A stretch of DNA of 25,173 nucleotides from CAYVGO01 sp964450725 (GTDB lineage: Bacteria > Bacteroidota > Bacteroidia > Bacteroidales > UBA932). Positions 1-6,832 of the stretch are shown in pieces. Position 1 is the stretch's first letter, and every line of letters begins with the position of its first letter. Below the pieces are notes generated by a model. It was not told where the DNA came from and ran no database searches. It was given only the letters and a program-made list of their open reading frames with translations. A program made the position numbers and the translations under genes. Location of the stretch: contig CAYVGO010000033.1 of assembly GCA_964450725.1 (NCBI GenBank), positions 1 to 25,173 on the forward strand. Reading direction: 5' to 3'.

Positions 1-54
1 TCAGAGATACGGATAGCATAGTATCAGAGATACGGATAGCATAGTATCAGAGAT
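1..54. repeat. 23-bp tandem repeat, 2.3 copies, continuing off the left edge
   Basis: Two identical 23-bp units fill 1-23 and 24-46; each starts TCAGAGATACGG and ends ATAGCATAGTA. A third copy starts at 47 and follows the unit for 8 bases (TCAGAGAT) before diverging. The array very probably extends to the left of the window. There are no unique spacers between units, so it is not a CRISPR array. Function unknown; it lies about 190 bases before the promoter of the oxidoreductase operon. Confidence 0.85.
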
Positions 55-237
55 GCTGATAAAAATACATGATTACATATTACCAAAAAACAACAAGTTA
101 GGATATAACTCTTAATTGAAACTTTTTATAGAGCAACCTTTAAATCCATTGATTTCAATAAGATAAGAATAAAAAAACAGAAACTGAACACCCTGAAAAA
201 GAGAGTAAACAAAATATCGAAATCCCATTTTATTTTA

Positions 238-245
238 TACCTTTG
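238..245 (+). promoter_or_regulatory. Bacteroidetes -7 box upstream of the oxidoreductase operon
   Basis: TACCTTTG matches the Bacteroidetes -7 consensus TAnnTTTG and lies 22 bases before the ATG of the first gene. I see no TTTG at the usual 19-21 base distance upstream, so only the -7 half is supported. Confidence 0.5.
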
Positions 246-267
246 TCTAAATTTAAAATTTTGAATA

Positions 268-489
268 ATGGCAAAAGCACGAGGAACCGTAGAGGTTCAA
301 ACGGAAAAATGCAAAGGTTGCGATCTTTGTGTCAAAGCATGCCCAAGCAATGTATTGGCGATGTCAAAAAAAATTAATGCTAAAGGATATACCTATTCTT
401 ACATGGAAAAGCCTGATGAATGTACCGGTTGTATGAATTGCGGATTGGTGTGTCCCGACAGTGTAATCACAGTGTATAAACTTAACTAA
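268..489 (+). CDS. Ferredoxin-type (delta) subunit of a 2-oxoacid:ferredoxin oxidoreductase
   Basis: A 73-residue dicluster 4Fe-4S protein. Two CxxCxxC...CP motifs are visible: Cys15, 18, 21 and 25, and Cys52, 55, 58 and 62, each set completed by a Cys-Pro, so it should carry two [4Fe-4S] clusters. In this enzyme family the subunit passes electrons from the thiamine-diphosphate site to an external ferredoxin. It is the first gene of the operon, with the alpha subunit starting 7 bases after its stop. The length and the Lys-rich N-terminus fit the small delta subunit seen with VorB-type enzymes in Bacteroidales. It is cytoplasmic. Whether the enzyme prefers branched-chain 2-oxoacids (VOR) or 2-oxoglutarate (KOR) cannot be read from this subunit. 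Confidence 0.92.
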   Translation: MAKARGTVEVQTEKCKGCDLCVKACPSNVLAMSKKINAKGYTYSYMEKPDECTGCMNCGLVCPDSVITVYKLN

Positions 490-496
490 AAGCGAT

Positions 497-1573
497 ATGG
501 GAAATTATGAATTGATGAAAGGTAATGAAGTATTGGCACACGCGGCTATACGTTGCGGCTGTGATGCCTATTTCGGTTATCCTATTACTCCACAGTCAGA
601 AGTTTTAGAAACATTAACGGCTTTACATCCTTGGGATACTACAGGTATGGTCGTTTTACAAGCAGAAAGTGAAATTGCCGCCATCAATATGCTTTATGGT
701 GCTGCTTCTATGGGTAAAAAAATAATGACTTCCTCTTCCGGACCGGGAATCAGTTTGATGTGTGAAGGACTATCATATTTAGCCGGAGCAGAATTACCTT
801 GTGTAATTGTCAATGTCATGAGAGGAGGACCGGGACTGGGAACAATTCAACCTACACAGTCAGACTACTTTCAAGCCGTTAAAGGCGGAGGACATGGGGA
901 TTACAAATTATTGGTATTAGCCCCTAATTCTGTACAAGAGATGAATGACTTTGTTGATTTAGGATTTGAATTGGCTTTTAAACACCGTGTTACTGTAATG
1001 TTGTTGGCTGACGGAATTATCGGACAAATGATGGAAAAGGTACAACTGTCGCCGGAGAAGCAACGATTAACAGCCGGTGAAATAGAGCAGCGTTATCCGT
1101 GGGCTTTGACCGGCAAAAAAAGTAACCGTGAACACAGAGTTATTAAATCTGTCAACTTATTGGCACATGACCATGAAAAAGCGAATTTAAGGTTACAGGA
1201 AAAATACAGACAAATCGAACAAAATGAAGTACGATTTGAAAAAATAGCCTGTGATGATGCCGAATATTTATTGGTAGCCTTCGGTTCTGCTTCAAGATTA
1301 TGTACAAAAGCGGTGGAAATATTAAGAGAACAAGGAATCAAAGTAGGATTATTGCGACCTATCACTTTATTTCCTTTTCCATCAAAAGAAATTCAAAACA
1401 TGTTACCGCAATTAAAGGGTATTTTAACCGTAGAACTGAATGCCGGACAAATGGTAGAAGATGTACGTTTGGCAGTCAACGGGAAATTAGATGTACAATT
1501 TTACGGACGTTTGGGAGGAATTGTTCCTACTCCGAATGAAATTGCAGAATATTTTCAACAATGTAAAAAGTAA
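497..1573 (+). CDS. vorB: 2-oxoacid:ferredoxin oxidoreductase alpha subunit (VorB type)
   Basis: 358 residues, the normal length for the alpha subunit of the four-subunit enzymes. The N-terminus carries the pyrimidine-binding domain: GYPITPQSE near residue 28, then a glycine-rich block with SSSGPGISLM near residues 75-85 and RGGPGLGT near 109-116. The C-terminal third is the transketolase-C-like domain (GSASR, then LRPITLFPFP). In the family this subunit and the beta subunit together form the thiamine-diphosphate active site that decarboxylates 2-oxoacids, forms acyl-CoA and reduces ferredoxin. The gene starts 7 bases after the delta subunit, and its stop lies 4 bases before the beta-subunit start, so they are surely co-transcribed. 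Assignment to 3-methyl-2-oxobutanoate oxidoreductase rests on overall resemblance to Bacteroidales VorB; a 2-oxoglutarate or mixed substrate range is possible. Confidence 0.9.
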   Translation: MGNYELMKGNEVLAHAAIRCGCDAYFGYPITPQSEVLETLTALHPWDTTGMVVLQAESEIAAINMLYGAASMGKKIMTSSSGPGISLMCEGLSYLAGAELPCVIVNVMRGGPGLGTIQPTQSDYFQAVKGGGHGDYKLLVLAPNSVQEMNDFVDLGFELAFKHRVTVMLLADGIIGQMMEKVQLSPEKQRLTAGEIEQRYPWALTGKKSNREHRVIKSVNLLAHDHEKANLRLQEKYRQIEQNEVRFEKIACDDAEYLLVAFGSASRLCTKAVEILREQGIKVGLLRPITLFPFPSKEIQNMLPQLKGILTVELNAGQMVEDVRLAVNGKLDVQFYGRLGGIVPTPNEIAEYFQQCKK

Positions 1574-1577
1574 TATC

Positions 1578-2330
1578 ATGAATACGGAAAATCAAAAAAC
1601 AAAAGTCTACGGTAAATCAAGCCTCATGACAGATGCTACGATGAATTACTGTCCGGGTTGCAGTCATGGAGTAGTCAACAAATTGATAGGACAAGCCATT
1701 GAATCTATGGATATACAAGAACAAACTATTGGTGTAAGTCCTGTCGGATGTGCCGCTTTTATGTTCGACTTTATAGATATTGATTGGTCTGCCGCTCCCC
1801 ACGGAAGAGCATCGGCAGTTGCTTGCGGAATAAAACGTGTCAGCCCCGAAAAGCATGTCTTTTGTTATCAGGGAGACGGAGATTTGGCAGCTATAGGTAC
1901 TTCAGAAGTATTACACTCTTGTAATCGTGGCGATAATATTACCATTATTTTAATCAACAACGGTATTTACGGAATGACAGGAGGACAAATGTCCCCCACT
2001 ACGTTGGAAGGTATGGCTACATCAACAACTCCGGCAGGAAGAAATATAGAACTTAACGGTTATCCTTTACGTATTACAGAATTGATAGCCCAACTTCCCG
2101 GAACGTGTTATGTAACCCGACAAGCAGTACATACTCCTTCGGCAGTACGTAAAACCTACAAAGCCATCACCAAAGCATTTGAATTAACAGCTCAGAAAAA
2201 AGGAAATGCTTTTATAGAAGTTGTTTCCTCTTGTAATTCAGGTTGGAAAATGACTCCCACGCAAGCCAATGAATGGATGGCAACAAACTTTTTTCCGTTC
2301 TATCCGTTGGGAGATTTAAAATCAATTTGA
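1578..2330 (+). CDS. 2-oxoacid:ferredoxin oxidoreductase beta subunit (TPP-binding)
   Basis: The reading frame is open from 1491, but the ATG at 1578 gives a 250-residue protein of normal family size and avoids an 83-base overlap with the alpha gene, so I chose it. The diphosphate-binding domain of thiamine-dependent enzymes is clear: CPGCSHG near residue 26, VSPVGCAAF, PHGRASAVACGIK, then GDGDLAAIGTSE and NNGIYGMTGGQMSPTT, which together form the GDG...NN Mg-TPP motif. Single cysteines in CPGC and VGC match the positions that hold an iron-sulfur cluster in the wider oxidoreductase family. It works with the alpha subunit encoded just upstream. The gamma subunit would normally come next, but here it is about 800 bases away, beyond a two-gene insertion. 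Confidence 0.92.
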   Translation: MNTENQKTKVYGKSSLMTDATMNYCPGCSHGVVNKLIGQAIESMDIQEQTIGVSPVGCAAFMFDFIDIDWSAAPHGRASAVACGIKRVSPEKHVFCYQGDGDLAAIGTSEVLHSCNRGDNITIILINNGIYGMTGGQMSPTTLEGMATSTTPAGRNIELNGYPLRITELIAQLPGTCYVTRQAVHTPSAVRKTYKAITKAFELTAQKKGNAFIEVVSSCNSGWKMTPTQANEWMATNFFPFYPLGDLKSI

Positions 2331-2385
2331 TATACTGTTGCAGGTCAATGATTTTCACCTCAAAATATACACAACACATCTAAAA

Positions 2386-2416
2386 TGTAGGAAAATATTT
2401 AAGTAATTTTTCTACA
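2386..2416. other. Hairpin between the beta subunit gene and the small-gene cassette
   Basis: 2386-2396 pairs with 2406-2416 (11 pairs including one G-U) around a 9-base loop. No T run follows on either strand, so it is not a standard terminator. It could be a processing or attenuation site before the inserted cassette. Confidence 0.35.
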
Positions 2417-2425
2417 CTAAATTTT

Positions 2426-2755
2426 ATGAAAACTATTGAATTTATTGTCTATTTAGACGATATGCAATTGAATCGTATTCGAGTGCGGATCGTAACTGAA
2501 AACGGAGAATTAGTTGACGTGATGTATCAATATGAATTGTTAATAGCAGAAAAATGGGTTGCCATTGTACGATATGATTGCGCACATGGTTTTTTTCACA
2601 GAGACGTACTAAAACCCAATGGCGATAAAGAAAAGAAAACTATAGCAATAGATACTCTCAAGGGTGCATCAAAATACGCAGAACAAGATCTCAAAGATCG
2701 CTGGGAATGGTATAAAGAACGTTATTTAAAACAACTAAACAAAAAACAAAAATGA
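2426..2755 (+). CDS. Small DUF7718-like protein, first gene of a two-gene cassette
   Basis: 109 residues, no signal peptide or membrane segment. The N-terminal half looks like beta strands (KTIEFIVYLDD, RIRVRIV, ELLIAEKWVAIVRYD). A conserved-looking core follows, RYDCAHGFFHRDVLKPNGDKE (the RYD...AHG...H.D pattern near residues 49-70), and the C-terminus is an amphipathic helix rich in Trp, Glu and Lys (DRWEWYKERYLKQ). This pattern matches my recollection of the uncharacterised DUF7718 family; a relative of the TumE/DUF6516 toxin family, which also has an RYD...H core, is the alternative. Its stop overlaps the next start by 4 bases (ATGA), the arrangement of translationally coupled pairs such as toxin-antitoxin modules. 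No function is established. It separates two subunits of one enzyme, which suggests insertion. Confidence 0.8.
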   Translation: MKTIEFIVYLDDMQLNRIRVRIVTENGELVDVMYQYELLIAEKWVAIVRYDCAHGFFHRDVLKPNGDKEKKTIAIDTLKGASKYAEQDLKDRWEWYKERYLKQLNKKQK

Positions 2756-2982
2756 CACAGAAGGAAATGATTGAGCGAAACATCGGGTTAACTTTCGATT
2801 TTGTCGATTATTTGATGGATAATAAAGAAGAAATGGAAAAATTACCCAAAAATTTTCAACTCAGATTTATAGAAAAAGATTTTGCGAAAATAGAACGTAA
2901 GAACATCAATTCTTCTATAAACCAAGAAATTGAAAATAAATATGTACAAGTAAAAAACACATTTGATTTGACATGTCAATAG
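2752..2982 (+). CDS. Small DUF5647-like protein, second gene of the cassette
   Basis: 76 residues, acidic and basic, soluble. Residues 8-44 (RNIGLTFDFVDYLMDNKEE, then MEKLPKNFQLRFIEKDF) resemble the N-x-x-L...F...YL...P...P pattern of the DUF5647 family. The start ATG overlaps the stop of the DUF7718-like gene, so translation is coupled. Small two-gene partners of this kind are often toxin-antitoxin-like, but no toxicity has been shown for this pair to my knowledge, and I infer the possibility only from the gene arrangement. The intergenic stretch after it (2983-3120) holds a promoter-like element for the gamma subunit gene. Confidence 0.75.
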   Translation: MTQKEMIERNIGLTFDFVDYLMDNKEEMEKLPKNFQLRFIEKDFAKIERKNINSSINQEIENKYVQVKNTFDLTCQ

Positions 2983-3072
2983 TGTTTATTGCTATGAATT
3001 TGAACCTGAAATGTAGCCGAACAAACCTCTTAAAAGGTCGCTCTGTTGTATTTTTTGTGTTTGAACATAGTG

Positions 3073-3080
3073 TATCTTTG
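3073..3080 (+). promoter_or_regulatory. Bacteroidetes -7 box upstream of the gamma subunit gene
   Basis: TATCTTTG fits TAnnTTTG and lies 40 bases before the ATG at 3121. Possible -33 elements are off-distance: TTTG at 3054-3057 is only 15 bases upstream, and TTG at 3046-3048 is 24. If used, it would let the separated gamma subunit be transcribed independently of the first three genes. Confidence 0.5.
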
Positions 3081-3120
3081 CAGAAAATTTTGAAAAATAC
3101 TAAATAAAAATAATAACCAG

Positions 3121-3663
3121 ATGAAAGAAGAAATAATTATTGCCGGATTTGGCGGACAAGGGGTACTTTCCATGGGTAAAATTTTGGCGTACGCTGCCGT
3201 TATGGAAAACAAAGAAGTAACATGGATGCCCTCTTACGGCCCTGAAATGAGAGGAGGTACGGCGAATGTAACCGTTATTATCAACGATGACAAAATAAGT
3301 TCTCCGATAGTACAAGAATATGACACTGCCATTATTTTAAATCAGCAATCTTTAGAAAAATTTGAACCTTGCGTAAAAAAAGGTGGAGTACTGATTTACG
3401 ATATTAACGGATTATCAACCTTGCCTACCCGTAAAGATATTTCAGTCTATGAAATCAATGCTGTTACGGCGGCGTTGGAAGTAGGAAATTCAAAAATATT
3501 CAATATGGTGATTTTAGGGGCTTATATTTCCATTGTTCCTACGGTTAAAATGACTTCCATCATGGAAAGTTTACGACACTCTTTACCAGAAAGAGCCCAT
3601 CACCTTTTACCTCTCAATGAAAAAGCGTTGCACAAAGGAAAAGAGGTTTGTGTGAAAAAGTAA
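3121..3663 (+). CDS. 2-oxoacid:ferredoxin oxidoreductase gamma subunit
   Basis: 180 residues, the usual size of the gamma (POR/KOR catalytic) domain. Diagnostic motifs are GFGGQGVLSMGKILAYAA at residues 9-26 and the MPSYGPEMRGGTANV block near 37-51, which in the family line the coenzyme A and substrate side of the active site. The C-terminal part (NMVILGAYISIVP) is the typical late beta-alpha segment. It completes the delta-alpha-beta-gamma set of the operon, although about 790 bases holding two unrelated small genes lie between it and the beta subunit. It has its own -7 box at 3073-3080 and is followed by a strong terminator. Confidence 0.9.
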   Translation: MKEEIIIAGFGGQGVLSMGKILAYAAVMENKEVTWMPSYGPEMRGGTANVTVIINDDKISSPIVQEYDTAIILNQQSLEKFEPCVKKGGVLIYDINGLSTLPTRKDISVYEINAVTAALEVGNSKIFNMVILGAYISIVPTVKMTSIMESLRHSLPERAHHLLPLNEKALHKGKEVCVKK

Positions 3664-3703
3664 TTTTGTATTGCAGTTCAGTAAAAATGCGACACAATAA
3701 AGT

Positions 3704-3740
3704 AAGAACTGATTCCAATTGCGTGAGTCAGTTCTTTTTT
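3704..3740 (+). terminator. Rho-independent terminator of the oxidoreductase operon
   Basis: A 12-bp stem (3704-3715 with 3725-3736, one G-U pair) closes a 9-base loop and runs into a T tract on the + strand. The stem begins AAGAACTGATTC. It ends the operon 40 bases after the gamma subunit stop. Confidence 0.85.
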
Positions 3741-3834
3741 ATTGTTTAGAGAAGGAAAATACTAATATCTACTCATGTTTTCAATACATTTTGTTCGCAA
3801 ACACATTTTGTTTGAGTTTAAATTTTTAAGTGTG

Positions 3835-3875
3835 AAAAAATAAAGGTTGATTCCTTTTCTCACAATCAGCCTTTA
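3835..3875 (-). terminator. Terminator of the LPP20/CsgG cluster, overlapping the stop codon
   Basis: 3864-3875 pairs with 3841-3852 (12 positions, one mismatch) around an 11-base loop and is followed on the minus strand by six T. The TAA stop of the last gene (3873-3875) is itself part of the stem. Confidence 0.8.
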
Positions 3876-4934
3876 CTCTGCAATCCAAACTTTTATTTTA
3901 TCCCACACTTGTCCCGCTCCTTCTTCTAACGCTTTTTTACCCGCACTTTCATAACTCATGCCACCGCCTTTGGTCGAAACTACATCAGTGTAGATGTTTT
4001 TTTGATGAAAAGTACTGTATAGATTCACTTGAATGTCGGCATGAGAAAATTTAAAATCAGGATTGTCAACATCATGTTTACGCGTTGCGGCTGTAATCTC
4101 TAATCTAAAATCTGAATGCAACGGATTATCAACAAAACTGCAACCGTTAGATGCTAACAAAGATTTGAGTTTATTGGTCAATAAAAATTCAGATTTACCT
4201 AAGTTGTTTTCCTCACTGGTGATATGTATATACACATTTTGTTCCAAAAGAACCATCAACAACATTACCTCATTCCGTAGTCTTTCACTTGTAGCAGTCA
4301 GCAACATTTGTTCTGTTGTGTTTTTATCCAATGTCGTCAGCATTTCCTGAAAGTAACTTATTTGGGCTAAAAGAGGAATAATCTTTCGACATTGTTCTCT
4401 GGCTTTTATTTTTAACTTATTAGTCTCACATTGTTTGGCACTGTTCAAAAAGCTTTCGGCTTGTGCAATGTTTTGACGTAAATTGTTTTGGTAATAGATT
4501 ATTTGTTCATTACGACGGACATACGCTATAGCATAGATTTTGTTATTGGTTTTGTTATGGTAACTCTCTGTTTTCAGCCCTACAATTTCGGCATTTGCCG
4601 TAGTCTTTATGGCAGCATCAAACATCTCCGAAAAATTTTCTTTGACCTTATGGTTTGATATGTTTAAAGATTGTCGAACGCGGCTTTGATTTTCACTTTC
4701 TATCTTTACACGTATAGACTCTATAAGATTCGCTTGTGCCGATTTTTTAAGGAGTTCCATTTTTTCATCAACATCTTCACCTTTTTTCATCACATTTTCT
4801 GCAAATCCTGTCAAGTAATCATCTGAAGAATACAAGAGTTCTCGCCGGTGGCCGTCAATCCATGGTGGCATTTGTTCTCCAAGCACAGGCAAGGAGAACA
4901 TCACCATCATCAGTATATACAAATATCGTAACAT
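3873..4934 (-). CDS. Exported protein with an LPP20-like N-terminal domain
   Basis: 353 residues with an N-terminal signal peptide (about residues 1-19, hydrophobic core YLYILMMVMFSLPVLG) and no lipobox cysteine, so probably periplasmic. Residues about 23-140 look like the LPP20 fold: PPWIDG, then YLTGFAENV, a helix AQANLIESIRVKIESE, and a final strand KIYAIAYVRRNE. A helical middle (about 145-220) with two cysteines follows, and then a C-terminal alpha/beta domain with a SNGCSFVDNPLHSDFRLEI segment. It is the last gene of a three-gene unit, starting 11 bases after the CsgG-like gene. A signal-peptide protein with an LPP20-like start next to a CsgG-like gene recalls FlgT of Vibrio, but similarity at residue level is only suggestive. 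Function unknown; an envelope role is likely. Confidence 0.7.
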   Translation of the reverse strand: MLRYLYILMMVMFSLPVLGEQMPPWIDGHRRELLYSSDDYLTGFAENVMKKGEDVDEKMELLKKSAQANLIESIRVKIESENQSRVRQSLNISNHKVKENFSEMFDAAIKTTANAEIVGLKTESYHNKTNNKIYAIAYVRRNEQIIYYQNNLRQNIAQAESFLNSAKQCETNKLKIKAREQCRKIIPLLAQISYFQEMLTTLDKNTTEQMLLTATSERLRNEVMLLMVLLEQNVYIHITSEENNLGKSEFLLTNKLKSLLASNGCSFVDNPLHSDFRLEITAATRKHDVDNPDFKFSHADIQVNLYSTFHQKNIYTDVVSTKGGGMSYESAGKKALEEGAGQVWDKIKVWIAE

Positions 4935-4945
4935 ACCAAGTTGCT

Positions 4946-5875
4946 TTAAAATCTCATCATCATTCCTACACCGTAATTGTTGGGGGCTACTATCGGTGTA
5001 AAGTTAAAATGTAAAGATTGTTTGGTGCCTCCTTTGAGGTAATAATCGTAAGTGGTTTTTAGATAGGGTTTGGCAATTAGAAATACGGTTCCGGTTACTA
5101 ATGAAGCACTACCTAAAATTACCAGCGGAATACCTATTCCCAATCCAGTAGGAGATAAGTTTCCTGTCCAATCATCACGAATATTCATCAAAACTCCACC
5201 TATAACTATTGCACCCGCTCCACTACCCAACATCCACCATCCTGCAGTTTGATAAGACTTGTACTTTTTATAAGAAGATAATGCAAACCTATTTTCCAAA
5301 AGCATACTTTCCTTTTCTTCTTGTAATTGAAACTTAAATTCATCATACGTCATAGTAGTCGGTGTTCCTGAAGAACTTTGTGTTACTCTTTTTGTAGATG
5401 TCGCGATAGAAGACGAACCAAACTCTGCCACCAATTTTTGTGCAATATCTTGCACTGTCGGATAAACATCTTCTATTCCATGTTGGGTCATTTGATTGAC
5501 TTGTTTTTTTACCAATGCCGTAGCCACAGCCACCAATTTCACAGCAATATAATAGTTTTTACCCATTTGAGTTATGGAAGAGACACAAACATAATTTGCA
5601 CCCAACTTTTTACCCAGTTCACTGATTTGGTTATTATCCACTTCTCCCGAAAGTTGAAACTTCTGCTCTCTGGTAATTTGGTCTATCATGGCTCTTTCCA
5701 ATACCTCAAATTGCTCAGGTCTTTCGACCATGGGAGCCGATAGTTCTTCTCTGACAATAGTCTTAATATCATTGGGTACATTCCCGGCAGGGTCAAAAAT
5801 AGCCACTTTGAGAGGTTGTGAAAAGGTAATGTAACTGACAAATAAAATAAAAATAGTAATACTAATTTTTTTCAT
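4946..5875 (-). CDS. CsgG/FlgO-like exported protein with two C-terminal membrane segments
   Basis: 309 residues. A signal peptide (about 1-19, ending FSQ) precedes a CsgG-like domain: KVAIFDPAGNVPNDIKTIVREEL, FEVLERAMIDQI, GEVDNNQISELGKKLGANYVCVSSI, the usual order of strand, helix, ERxxID and LGxxxGAxYV motifs. Two hydrophobic glycine-rich helices follow (about residues 213-232 and 246-269), a C-terminal layout that I recognise from several Bacteroidetes envelope proteins. The C-terminus ends YGVGMMMRF with a terminal Phe, as outer-membrane beta strands often do. There is no lipobox, unlike CsgG itself. It sits between two LPP20-like genes with 11-base gaps on both sides, so one transcript is likely. 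Role inferred: part of an outer-membrane or periplasmic complex. Confidence 0.75.
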   Translation of the reverse strand: MKKISITIFILFVSYITFSQPLKVAIFDPAGNVPNDIKTIVREELSAPMVERPEQFEVLERAMIDQITREQKFQLSGEVDNNQISELGKKLGANYVCVSSITQMGKNYYIAVKLVAVATALVKKQVNQMTQHGIEDVYPTVQDIAQKLVAEFGSSSIATSTKRVTQSSSGTPTTMTYDEFKFQLQEEKESMLLENRFALSSYKKYKSYQTAGWWMLGSGAGAIVIGGVLMNIRDDWTGNLSPTGLGIGIPLVILGSASLVTGTVFLIAKPYLKTTYDYYLKGGTKQSLHFNFTPIVAPNNYGVGMMMRF

Positions 5876-5886
5876 GTTGTTTGATT

Positions 5887-6447
5887 TTAATTTGTTTCTA
5901 CCTTCTCCATTTCCTCTTCATAAATCTTCTTAAACCGCTCGTATTCAAAGTCAGTACGTAATTTAGCATCACTACTGACTCTGTTTTTTGCGGCAGACAT
6001 GATAGATTCACTGCTGACTTCTAAACAAATATATGCACGATATTGACCGGTTTTAGTCTCTTTGGTAATTTTCTCACAAATTGTCCTTGACCCTTGAATG
6101 CTTTGATTCGTCACCTCGCGAAACATATCATCATAACGTCCTTTTTGTTCTTCATCACCTCCGGTTTGATACGACGATACATAATTTGCGGTAACGCGTT
6201 TCATGGTTGCTTCCATTTGTGTCGCCAAATTGGCACGTGCCATAGATAGTGCTTTGTTTTTTGCCGTCATCATATCGGCACTCATTCCCACCGACGAAGA
6301 ACGTAACGCATTTTTGTCAGACTGATATGCAGCACCTGTACAGTGTACATTAATTTCTTGTTCTGTTGCCGTTAATCCTGTTTTAGATTTACAGCCTAAC
6401 ATCACCATTGCGATGGCAATAATATTCAATAATTGTAATTTTTTCAT
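5887..6447 (-). CDS. LPP20-family lipoprotein
   Basis: 186 residues. The signal peptide ends in a lipobox, MVMLGC, with Cys19 as the lipidation site. The mature part carries the LPP20 pattern: NVHCTGAAYQSDKNALRSS, a long Ala- and Met-rich helix (MMTAKNKALSMARANLATQM), and the late strand TGQYRAYICLEVS followed by a charged helix (YERFKKIYEEEMEKVE). LPP20 proteins sit in the outer membrane; FlgP of Vibrio is one example. It is the first gene of the three-gene unit. Its start lies at the end of a 550-base intergenic region holding a possible structured RNA and a strong leftward promoter at 6957-6988, so a long leader is possible. No TAnnTTTG box is visible directly upstream. Confidence 0.8.
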   Translation of the reverse strand: MKKLQLLNIIAIAMVMLGCKSKTGLTATEQEINVHCTGAAYQSDKNALRSSSVGMSADMMTAKNKALSMARANLATQMEATMKRVTANYVSSYQTGGDEEQKGRYDDMFREVTNQSIQGSRTICEKITKETKTGQYRAYICLEVSSESIMSAAKNRVSSDAKLRTDFEYERFKKIYEEEMEKVETN

Positions 6448-6550
6448 TTTTATTGTTTTTTAATGGGCTCTAATTTTTCATATCAAAAGAGAGGAACCCG
6501 TTACTCTCTGTTCGACATCAATAGATATGTCCCAAAAAGTTAAACTTTCT

Positions 6551-6779
6551 TACATATACGCACAAAAAAAACGTGGGACCTACTTTATATTTTCCTTTGC
6601 TTCCCGAGGTTCTCGACTACCTGTAGAACAAATTCAAATGAGTAAAGCCCACGTTTTCACGTGAGCGTTCTCGTCTTATTCTGTTCTACTTCTGAAATTG
6701 TCGAGATTTCGGGAAGCAAGATATAAAACTAACGCTTTTTCAATATGTTATAAGTGCGTATTTGAGCACTTTATTTTTT
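6551..6779. ncRNA. Candidate structured RNA: rod of nested inverted repeats
   Basis: Between 6597 and 6719 several paired arms are nested: 6597-6607 with 6709-6719 (11 bp, TTGCTTCCCGA), 6611-6617 with 6700-6706 (7 bp), 6623-6630 with 6682-6689 (8 bp, GTAGAACA), a large central open region, and an apical hairpin around 6648-6667. The result is a rod of about 125 bases with a closing stem, a bulge and a central bubble, an architecture like 6S RNA; identity is not shown. An outer 8-bp pair (6556-6563 with 6754-6761) encloses everything. Strand is uncertain: a hairpin plus T run at 6752-6779 would end a rightward transcript, while a run of eight T (6564-6571) after a CCCACG that can pair with the apical arm would end a leftward one. 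No coding frame fits. A miniature transposable element is the alternative. Confidence 0.45.
6752..6779 (+). terminator. Rightward terminator beside the structured element
   Basis: AAGTGC (6752-6757) pairs with GCACTT (6766-6771) around an 8-base loop, followed by TATTTTTTC. There is no coding gene on the + strand upstream of it, which supports a rightward non-coding transcript through 6597-6750. Confidence 0.45.
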
Positions 6780-6832
6780 CATAGGCGATGATTTTTTATT
6801 TAGTATATTATTGTTTCTATTTGTTTTTTCGG

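Noticed and set aside
1..54. CRISPR array
   Set aside because: Units are directly joined without unique spacers, and no cas gene is in the window.
1491..1577. Longer N-terminus of the beta subunit
   Set aside because: The frame is open but overlaps the alpha gene by 83 bases and adds residues not typical of the family; the ATG at 1578 fits better.
5378..5743. 121-codon frame on the + strand inside the CsgG-like gene
   Set aside because: It is antisense to a gene with clear domain motifs and its translation, rich in Cys, His and Phe, resembles no protein.
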